Below the pieces are notes generated by a model. That model was not told the DNA's origin and ran no database searches. It saw only the letters and a program-made list of their open reading frames with translations. A stretch of DNA of 12,487 nucleotides from an uncultured beta proteobacterium (GTDB lineage: Bacteria; Pseudomonadota; Gammaproteobacteria; Burkholderiales; Burkholderiaceae_C): NCBI GenBank assembly GCA_903944555.1, contig CAJASG010000614.1, forward strand, positions 1-12,487, read 5' to 3'. The position numbers and the translations under genes are program-made. Each line of letters begins with the position of its first letter. The first letter of the stretch is position 1. Positions 7,895 through 12,487 of the stretch are shown piece by piece.

Positions 7895-8007
7895 CGATAG
7901 TGATACCATCAAAATTAGTGCGGCATACACACTGTGTATGCAGTTAGGTTGTGCGTTGAGCGCTATCGAAAAGTGAACTTCGGGCAAGCCGTCTAGTCTA
8001 TTCCAAA
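7895..8007. promoter_or_regulatory. Divergent intergenic region between two LPS glycosyltransferase genes
   Basis: 113 bases that must hold the promoters for both the minus-strand waaE-like/msbA operon and the plus-strand GT2/tolB operon, unless transcription enters from elsewhere. I cannot point to a convincing -35/-10 pair on either strand. The outstanding element is the palindrome at 7923-7941, listed separately. Confidence 0.5.
7923..7941. repeat. Perfect 19-bp palindrome (candidate operator)
   Basis: GCATACACACTGTGTATGC has 9-base arms that are exact reverse complements around a single central C. It lies near the middle of the divergent spacer, where one dimeric regulator could control both operons. 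It lacks a T-tract, so it is not an intrinsic terminator. A second shorter inverted pair, CGATAG (7895-7900) and CTATCG (7963-7968), is centred within a base of the same point, which may be coincidence. Confidence 0.5.
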
Positions 8008-8862
8008 ATGTCCCCAGTCAATTTGATCTCGGTGGTTGTAACCACCTACAACAGAAGTGATGCAGTGATCCAAGTGTTGAAGGGCCTTGCCCAGCAAGAC
8101 GATTCGAATTTCGAAGTCGTCATTGCAGACGACGGGTCGAATGAAGAGCACTGCAACGCGATACGGGCTGCAGCGAGGACCTCTGGTTTGCACGTTTCCC
8201 ACGTTTGGCATCCCGATATTGGCTTTACTGCGTCGCGCGTTCGCAATAGGGGTGTTTCCGTGTCACGGGGAGACTATGTTTTGCTTTTGGATGGGGATTG
8301 CGTCCCCGAAACTGATTTCATCAGTAGGCATCGCAGCCTGGGGGAGCGGGGCTGCTTTGTCAATGGGAGTCGGGTGCTGTTGTCGCCAGCATTGACCAAA
8401 GCCGTATTGGCGGACAAGGCCCAGGTTTTTGGGCGATCGGCATGGTATTGGGTACGAAAAAGATGGAGTGGTGAAGCGGGTAAACTGACCGGGCTTTTGC
8501 GTCTTCCTGACTTTGCATTGCGAAAGCGGAAAACGTTTTTGTGGCGCGGTATTCGCAGTTGCAATATGGGGGTTTGGCGTTCGGATTTTGAGGCTGTCAA
8601 TGGGTTTGATGAGTCCTTTGTCGGCTGGGGTCATGAAGATGCGGATTTCGTATTGCGTTTGCACAATTTGGGCGTAGTTCGAAAAAATGGATTCTGTTCG
8701 ACAGAGGTTTACCACCTGTGGCACACCGAGTCGAGCCGCGGGCAAGAATCCTTGAATGCTGAGCGGGTGAGGGAGCGAATGGGGACGCATCAAGTTCTAT
8801 CAACGGTTGGCTATTGGCAGAGCTTGGGCGGCAGTGATATGGTTGTCAATAGACTGGGATAA
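8008..8862 (+). CDS. GT2 glycosyltransferase with C-terminal GT7C-like galactosyltransferase domain
   Basis: Predicted cytoplasmic GT-A glycosyltransferase of 284 residues in the LPS locus. Motifs are ISVVVTTYNR at 7-16, VIADDGSNEE at 38-47, TASRVRNRG at 74-82 and the metal-binding LLLDGDCVP at 92-100. The C-terminal block SCNMGVWRSDF at 184-194 and NGFDESFVGWGHEDADF at 198-214 contains the conserved WGxED motif of the GT7C domain, followed by a YHLWH histidine motif at 235-239. This architecture occurs in galactosyl- and N-acetylhexosaminyl-transferases. All expected residues are present. No Shine-Dalgarno is visible before the ATG. The stop lies 10 bases before the tolB start, so this enzyme and TolB are probably cotranscribed. 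Donor and acceptor are unknown, though outer-core assembly is the most likely role. Confidence 0.85.
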   Translation: MSPVNLISVVVTTYNRSDAVIQVLKGLAQQDDSNFEVVIADDGSNEEHCNAIRAAARTSGLHVSHVWHPDIGFTASRVRNRGVSVSRGDYVLLLDGDCVPETDFISRHRSLGERGCFVNGSRVLLSPALTKAVLADKAQVFGRSAWYWVRKRWSGEAGKLTGLLRLPDFALRKRKTFLWRGIRSCNMGVWRSDFEAVNGFDESFVGWGHEDADFVLRLHNLGVVRKNGFCSTEVYHLWHTESSRGQESLNAERVRERMGTHQVLSTVGYWQSLGGSDMVVNRLG

Positions 8863-8863
8863 T
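8834..8863 (+). promoter_or_regulatory. Possible extended -10 promoter for tolB
   Basis: TGGGATAAT at 8855-8863 is a TGn-extended -10 (GATAAT, 5 of 6) overlapping the stop codon of the glycosyltransferase gene. GTGATA at 8834-8839 (4 of 6 to -35) lies 18 bases upstream. The predicted start point near 8870 is about three bases before the tolB ATG, which would give an almost leaderless message. This fits the absence of a Shine-Dalgarno there, but chance is a real alternative. Confidence 0.25.
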
Positions 8864-8872
8864 CGCGAAATA

Positions 8873-10138
8873 ATGAATAAATTTCTTATCGGTTTTTTGT
8901 TTGGGTTGCTGAGTCTGAGTGTCTCTGCTCAATTTCGTGTCGAGGTGTCCGGGGTCGGCTTGACCCAGTTACCCATTGCGGTGGTCACGTTTCGCGGTGA
9001 CGATGCATCGCCCCAAAAGATCGGTTCAATTGTTCTTTCTGATCTTGAGCGCAGTGGACAGTTCCGCGGTATCGATACGGGAAATATTCAATTGGATGAA
9101 GTTGCGCGACCAGAGTTCTCCAATTGGCGGCAAAAGGGTGCAGATGCACTGGTAACGGGTAGTGTTACCAAGTTGGCGGATGGACGATTTGACGTGCGTT
9201 TCCGTTTATGGGACGCGGTTCGGGGGCAGGATCTCGGCGCCCATAGCTACGCAGTTAGTGCCGGTGAGTTACGTTTGGTGGCGCATCGCGTGGCGGACTT
9301 TGTTTATGAAAAGCTTACCGGCGACAAAGGCGTTTTTTCAACCCGAATAGCCTATGTGTCCAAGGTTGGCAAGGTTTACAACTTATGGGTGGCTGATGCT
9401 GACGGCGAAAACGCGTTGAGTGCCCTGAAAAGCACCGAGCCCATTATTTCACCCGCATGGGCTCCCAATGGATCGGATTTGGCCTATGTTTCTTTTGAAT
9501 CACGGAAGCCCGAAATTTGGGTGCGCGATGTTGCATCTGTAAAACCCCGTTTACTTGCAAGTTTTAAGGGGTCTAACAGTGCCCCAGCATGGTCTCCTGA
9601 CGGAAAAATGTTAGCCGCAACGTTGACGCGCGATGGTGGCTCCCAGTTGTATCTGATTGATGCGAGGGGAGGTGCCGAGCCTAAACGCTTGGCGCAATCA
9701 AGTTCCATCGATACGGAACCAACATTTACTTCGGACGGAAGAATCATCTATTTTGTGAGCGACCGCGGTGGGTCACCTCAAATTTACCGGATGTCGGCCG
9801 CCGGCGGCAATCCGGAACGGGTAACGTTTAATGGCACTTACAATATCTCTCCTACTGTGAGTGCCGATGGGCGGTGGCTTGCCTATATTTCACGTGTTAG
9901 TGGTGCTTTCAAATTGCATGTCATGGAGTTGGCGTCCGGTGCGGTCAACGCAATTACAGACACAACCGCCGATGAAAATCCCAGTTTTTCACCAAATAGT
10001 CGGCTTCTTATCTATGCGACTCAGCAGCAGGGCCGGGAAGCATTAATGACGACGACGGTCGATGGAAAGATCAAGGCCCGTTTGGCGGGACAAAATGGTG
10101 ACATTCGGGAGCCCGACTGGGGTCCGATGCAAAAGTAA
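8873..10138 (+). CDS. tolB: Tol-Pal system periplasmic beta-propeller protein TolB
   Basis: Periplasmic component of the Tol-Pal complex; it binds Pal and TolA and helps control outer-membrane constriction during division. From ATG 8873 the protein has 421 residues, close to the family's about 430. A signal peptide covers 1-19 (MNKFLIG, hydrophobic core, SVSA) with cleavage before QFRVEV. The N-terminal alpha/beta domain spans about 20-150. The beta-propeller follows with blades marked by SPAWAPNGSDLAY (193-205), APAWSPDGKML (237-247), EPTFTSDGRIIYF (282-294), SPTVSADGRWLAY (326-338) and NPSFSPNSRLLIY (369-381), ending in the family's typical EPDWGP. The frame is open further upstream to 8807, but that would put 22 residues before the signal peptide. 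There is no Shine-Dalgarno at 8873. pal follows after 24 bases. Confidence 0.96.
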   Translation: MNKFLIGFLFGLLSLSVSAQFRVEVSGVGLTQLPIAVVTFRGDDASPQKIGSIVLSDLERSGQFRGIDTGNIQLDEVARPEFSNWRQKGADALVTGSVTKLADGRFDVRFRLWDAVRGQDLGAHSYAVSAGELRLVAHRVADFVYEKLTGDKGVFSTRIAYVSKVGKVYNLWVADADGENALSALKSTEPIISPAWAPNGSDLAYVSFESRKPEIWVRDVASVKPRLLASFKGSNSAPAWSPDGKMLAATLTRDGGSQLYLIDARGGAEPKRLAQSSSIDTEPTFTSDGRIIYFVSDRGGSPQIYRMSAAGGNPERVTFNGTYNISPTVSADGRWLAYISRVSGAFKLHVMELASGAVNAITDTTADENPSFSPNSRLLIYATQQQGREALMTTTVDGKIKARLAGQNGDIREPDWGPMQK

Positions 10139-10162
10139 TTTCAATTTAACAAGGAGTTTGGG

Positions 10163-10702
10163 ATGAAACGATTGATGTTGGCGGTGTTGACTGCCGTATT
10201 GCTGTCCGCGTGTGGATCTGCGGTTAAGCTTGACAACGTGCCTGTTGAGGACAAGTCGGGTGGGTCGACTGCAACGACTACAGATGTGCGCGGAACGAAC
10301 AACGCGGCGGTTGGTAAGGGTGGGGTTGTCGGTGTCGATCTCAGTCAGTCTGCAAAAGACGATGCCATGCGCGCTACCAATCGCATTGTTTATTTTGACT
10401 ACGATAGCTATGTAATTCGCCCTGAATTTCAGTCTGTGCTTGAGGCGCATGCGCGCTTTATCAAATCCGACAAGAATAGAAAGGTCGCGCTCGAAGGACA
10501 TACCGACGAACGCGGTGGACGCGAGTACAACTTGGCATTGGGACAGAAGAGGGCTGAAGCGGTTCGCCGTGCGATGGCTTTATTGGGTGTTGCAGACAAT
10601 CAACTTGAAGCAGTGAGCTTTGGCAAGGAAAAGCCTGCTGCCTTGGGTGGCTCGGAGGCTGATATGGAGAAGAACCGTCGCGCTGAAATCAGCTACCGAT
10701 GA
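10163..10702 (+). CDS. pal: Peptidoglycan-associated lipoprotein Pal
   Basis: Outer-membrane lipoprotein that ties the outer membrane to peptidoglycan and partners with TolB and TolA. It has 179 residues. The lipoprotein signal is MKRLMLAVLTAVLLSAC with lipobox LSAC (14-17), so Cys17 is the lipidated residue. A low-complexity linker (about 20-65) precedes the OmpA-like domain. That domain shows VYFDYDS at 76-82, EGHTDERG at 111-118 (Asp115 would contact diaminopimelate) and NRRAEI at 171-176. A clear AAGGAG at 10151-10156 sits six bases before the ATG, the best ribosome-binding site in the operon, consistent with high Pal abundance. The stop overlaps cpoB as ATGA. Confidence 0.97.
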   Translation: MKRLMLAVLTAVLLSACGSAVKLDNVPVEDKSGGSTATTTDVRGTNNAAVGKGGVVGVDLSQSAKDDAMRATNRIVYFDYDSYVIRPEFQSVLEAHARFIKSDKNRKVALEGHTDERGGREYNLALGQKRAEAVRRAMALLGVADNQLEAVSFGKEKPAALGGSEADMEKNRRAEISYR

Positions 10703-11487
10703 GTTCACTGTCTTCTTTGTTTTACGTCCAACGGTCGTGGTTTGCCGCGGCGTTTCTGCTGTCGGCGCTCGTCGGCAACGCATGTGCTGGATTATTTGAC
10801 GATGAAGAGGCTCGCCGGGCCATTCTGGACTTGCGTCAGAGTAATGCGGACCTGCGTCAACAGATCACCGCTGAAACTCAGCGGTCAACTGAAGAAGGTG
10901 TTCAACTTCGACAAAGTCTCATTGACTTGCAAAATCACCTAGAGGGCGTTCGCGGTGAAGTTGCCAAGCTGCGTGGGCAGGGCGAGCAAATGGTGCGTGA
11001 GTTGGCGGACGTGCAGCGTTCGCAAAAGGACGGAGCACAAAGCATGGATGAACGGCTTCGTAAGCTGGAGCCTGTTCGCATTTCGCTGGATGGTAAAGAC
11101 CTGCTTGTAGAGCCTTCGGAGAAAAGGGACTACGAATCTGCCTTGGCGATTTTCCGAAGAAGTGAATTTGCCAATGCGCAGCTTATTTTTGTGGATTTTT
11201 TGAACCGGTATCCACAAACCGGCTATCGTCCCTCTGTACTTTTTTGGTTGGGTAATGCGCAATATGCAACCAAAGATTACAAGGAAGCCATGGCGAATTT
11301 TCGCTCCTTGATTACTATCGCTCCGGACCATGCCCGCGTGCCTGAAGCCGTGTTGGCGATTGCCAATTGCCAATTGGAAATAAAAGACAACAAGGCTGCG
11401 CGGAAAACACTGGAAGATCTGGTTGCCAAATACCCCAGTTCTGAGGCTGCCGCCGCGGCCAGAGACCGATTGGCGCGTTTCAAGTAG
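10699..11487 (+). CDS. cpoB: Cell division coordinator CpoB (YbgF), Tol-Pal associated
   Basis: Periplasmic protein of 262 residues that, in E. coli, links Tol-Pal action to PBP1B-driven septal peptidoglycan synthesis. The N-terminal signal peptide is about 1-30 with cleavage after NACA, before GLFDDEEARR. A coiled-coil trimerisation region runs from about 35 to 122 (ILDLRQSNADLRQQ onward, rich in Gln, Glu, Arg and Leu). The C-terminal TPR domain runs from about 143 to 262, with repeat-like segments at 144-175 (YESALAIFRRSEFANA), 180-211 (VLFWLGNAQYATKDY) and 217-253 (AVLAIANCQLEIKDNKAA). The ATG is part of an ATGA overlap with pal, so translation is coupled. It ends in TAG, showing that TAG is used as a normal stop here. 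Position after tolB-pal is the classic arrangement. Confidence 0.95.
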   Translation: MSSLSSLFYVQRSWFAAAFLLSALVGNACAGLFDDEEARRAILDLRQSNADLRQQITAETQRSTEEGVQLRQSLIDLQNHLEGVRGEVAKLRGQGEQMVRELADVQRSQKDGAQSMDERLRKLEPVRISLDGKDLLVEPSEKRDYESALAIFRRSEFANAQLIFVDFLNRYPQTGYRPSVLFWLGNAQYATKDYKEAMANFRSLITIAPDHARVPEAVLAIANCQLEIKDNKAARKTLEDLVAKYPSSEAAAAARDRLARFK

Positions 11488-11502
11488 CGATCTATCCTTT
11501 AA

Positions 11503-12294
11503 GTGCTTCCATTGCCTATTCCTGATTTGGACAGTGTTGAGGGTCCCGACTTGATCCGCCGTTTTTCCGGATTGGATCGTCTCTTTGGGGTCAATCCCGC
11601 AAAGCGCGTTTGTGCATCTCATGTTGCAGTTGTTGGCATTGGTGGCGTTGGTTCATGGGCGGCCGAAGCCCTCGCTCGTAGCGGGGTTGGCCACCTTACG
11701 CTCATCGACATGGATCATGTTGCGGAGTCCAATATCAACCGACAAGTGCATGCCGTGACCCCCACGATCGGCATGTCAAAAATTGTGGCAATGAAGGAAC
11801 GCATTGCACTCATCAATCCATTATGCAATGTGACCTGCATTGATGCATTTGTGGAGCCGGATGGTTGGCCCTCCATACTTCCGTCTGGAGTTGATGCAAC
11901 CATTGATGCGTGTGACCAGGTGCGATCTAAAGTCGCCATGGCAGATTGGGCTCGTCGAAACAAGAAGGTATTCATTACCGTTGGTGCAGCCGGGGGGAAG
12001 CGTTACGCGCATAAAGTGGACATTGCAGATCTGAGCGAGACCACACACGATCCGTTGTTGGCTCAGTTGCGCTATCAGTTGCGCAAAAATCATGGGGCAC
12101 GAAAAGAAGGAAAAAATATGGGTGTTTCCACTGTGTTTAGTAGAGAGGCGGTCGCTCCGCCGGATGCGTCCTGTGCTGTTGCTACGGGTGGTACGCTCAA
12201 TTGCCACGGCTATGGATCACTCGTAACAGTGACGGCTACTTTTGGCCTGTGTGCAGCAGGTTGGGTAATTGATAAAATTTCTGCTGGTATTTGA
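11503..12294 (+). CDS. tcdA: tRNA threonylcarbamoyladenosine dehydratase TcdA (CsdL)
   Basis: E1-like, ATP-dependent enzyme of 263 residues that cyclises t6A to ct6A at position 37 of tRNAs decoding ANN codons. The ThiF/HesA/MoeB fold is clear: the ATP-binding VVGIGGVGSWAAEALARSG at 43-61, LIDMDHV at 67-73, SNINRQVHA at 76-84 and the DACDQVRSK segment at 135-143. Later TcdA-specific blocks are GAAGGKR at 161-167, DLSETTHDPLL at 176-186, GVSTVFSREA at 207-216 and VTVTATFGL at 241-249. The GTG at 11503 is the only start giving the normal N terminus (RRFSGLDRLFG at 19-29); no in-frame ATG lies before residue 70. There is no Shine-Dalgarno, and the gene begins 15 bases after cpoB, so it may be read as the tail of the tol-pal transcript. 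The TGA stop lies inside the -35 box of the tRNA-Lys promoter. Confidence 0.94.
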   Translation: MLPLPIPDLDSVEGPDLIRRFSGLDRLFGVNPAKRVCASHVAVVGIGGVGSWAAEALARSGVGHLTLIDMDHVAESNINRQVHAVTPTIGMSKIVAMKERIALINPLCNVTCIDAFVEPDGWPSILPSGVDATIDACDQVRSKVAMADWARRNKKVFITVGAAGGKRYAHKVDIADLSETTHDPLLAQLRYQLRKNHGARKEGKNMGVSTVFSREAVAPPDASCAVATGGTLNCHGYGSLVTVTATFGLCAAGWVIDKISAGI

Positions 12295-12319
12295 ATTGGG
12301 CGCTAATAAACGTTATAAT
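12291..12319 (+). promoter_or_regulatory. Sigma70 promoter of tRNA-Lys
   Basis: TTGAAT (12291-12296, 4 of 6 to -35) and a perfect TATAAT (12314-12319) are separated by the ideal 17 bases. The -35 box overlaps the tcdA TGA stop. Transcription should begin near 12326, about 40 bases before the mature tRNA, leaving a short leader to be removed by RNase P. Confidence 0.8.
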
Positions 12320-12365
12320 TTGAGGCTTGGCAGGGTGCATTAAATTCAAGTAAATGTAAACTGTG

Positions 12366-12441
12366 GGGACGTTAGCTCAGTTGGTAGAGCAGCGGACTTT
12401 TAATCCGTTTGTCGTGGGTTCGACCCCCGCACGTCCCACCA
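12366..12441 (+). tRNA. tRNA-Lys, anticodon TTT
   Basis: A 76-base cloverleaf with encoded CCA at 12439-12441. The acceptor stem GGGACGT (12366-12372) pairs with ACGTCCC (12431-12437). The D-arm contains AGCTCAGTTGGTAGAGC, the anticodon loop is CTTTTAA with anticodon TTT at 12399-12401, and the T-arm contains GTGGGTTCGACCCCCGC. Position 37 is A (12402) after U36, as required for t6A/ct6A modification. Confidence 0.98.
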
Positions 12442-12450
12442 CCATTTTGG

Positions 12451-12484
12451 AAAAGCCTGATGTTTAACGACATCAGGCTTTTTT
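12451..12484 (+). terminator. Intrinsic (rho-independent) terminator after tRNA-Lys
   Basis: GCCTGATGT (12455-12463) pairs perfectly with ACATCAGGC (12470-12478) around a six-base loop TTAACG, followed by six T. AAAA at 12451-12454 can extend the stem and would supply a T-tract on the opposite strand, so it may work in both directions. It is the only strong terminator in the window and probably ends both the tRNA transcript and any readthrough from tolB-pal-cpoB-tcdA. Confidence 0.92.
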
Positions 12485-12487
12485 ATG

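Noticed and set aside
7361..7900. Long open frame on the plus strand, opposite the WaaE-like gene
   Set aside because: It is fully antisense to a gene with clear GT2 motifs, its translation shows no recognisable domain, and it lacks a start context. It reflects base composition.
10939..11622. 227-codon minus-strand frame across cpoB and tcdA
   Set aside because: It spans two well-supported genes on the other strand, is rich in Arg, Gln, His and Cys as mirrored frames often are, and shows no motif.

Overview
This 12.5 kb window looks like chromosomal DNA from a betaproteobacterium of the order Burkholderiales, probably near Comamonadaceae. That placement is inferred from the style of the TolB, Pal and CpoB proteins and was not tested by a search. 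Coding density is very high. Most of the window is an envelope-polysaccharide (LPS core / O-antigen) locus, joined directly to the tolB-pal-cpoB envelope genes, then tcdA and a tRNA-Lys gene. I see no insertion sequence, phage gene, CRISPR array or toxin-antitoxin pair.

Layout. (1) Positions 1-3580, plus strand: a GT4-like glycosyltransferase cut by the window edge, a GT2 rhamnosyltransferase-like enzyme and an O-antigen ligase (WaaL/Wzy_C type). They are chained by 1-base stop/start overlaps. The ligase frame is broken by one in-frame TAG at 3335-3337, with 80 more codons open in the same frame. (2) Positions 3582-4475, minus strand: a DUF6492-type putative glycosyltransferase with low GC in its 5' half, converging on the ligase with a 1-base gap. 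(3) Positions 4666-7894, minus strand: an overlapping three-gene operon in the order WaaE/LgtF-type glycosyltransferase, msbA flippase, NodB-type polysaccharide deacetylase. (4) Positions 7895-8007: a divergent intergenic region with a perfect 19-bp palindrome. (5) Positions 8008-12294, plus strand: a GT2 glycosyltransferase, tolB, pal, cpoB and tcdA, all tightly spaced. (6) Positions 12291-12487: a strong sigma70-type promoter overlapping the tcdA stop, tRNA-Lys(TTT) and a strong intrinsic terminator.

How the parts fit. The glycosyltransferases would build core or O-antigen sugars on the cytoplasmic side. MsbA would flip the lipid A-core, and the ligase, if functional, would join O-antigen to it in the periplasm. 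The deacetylase may trim an N-acetyl group from a sugar. TolB, Pal and CpoB maintain the outer membrane and coordinate its constriction at division. tolQ, tolR and tolA, which often precede tolB, are not here. TcdA modifies A37 of ANN-decoding tRNAs, and the adjacent tRNA-Lys is one of its expected substrates. I did not find a clearly new system. The best leads are the amber-interrupted ligase, the palindrome in the divergent region, the fusion of LPS and tol-pal transcription units, and the tcdA/tRNA-Lys pairing.
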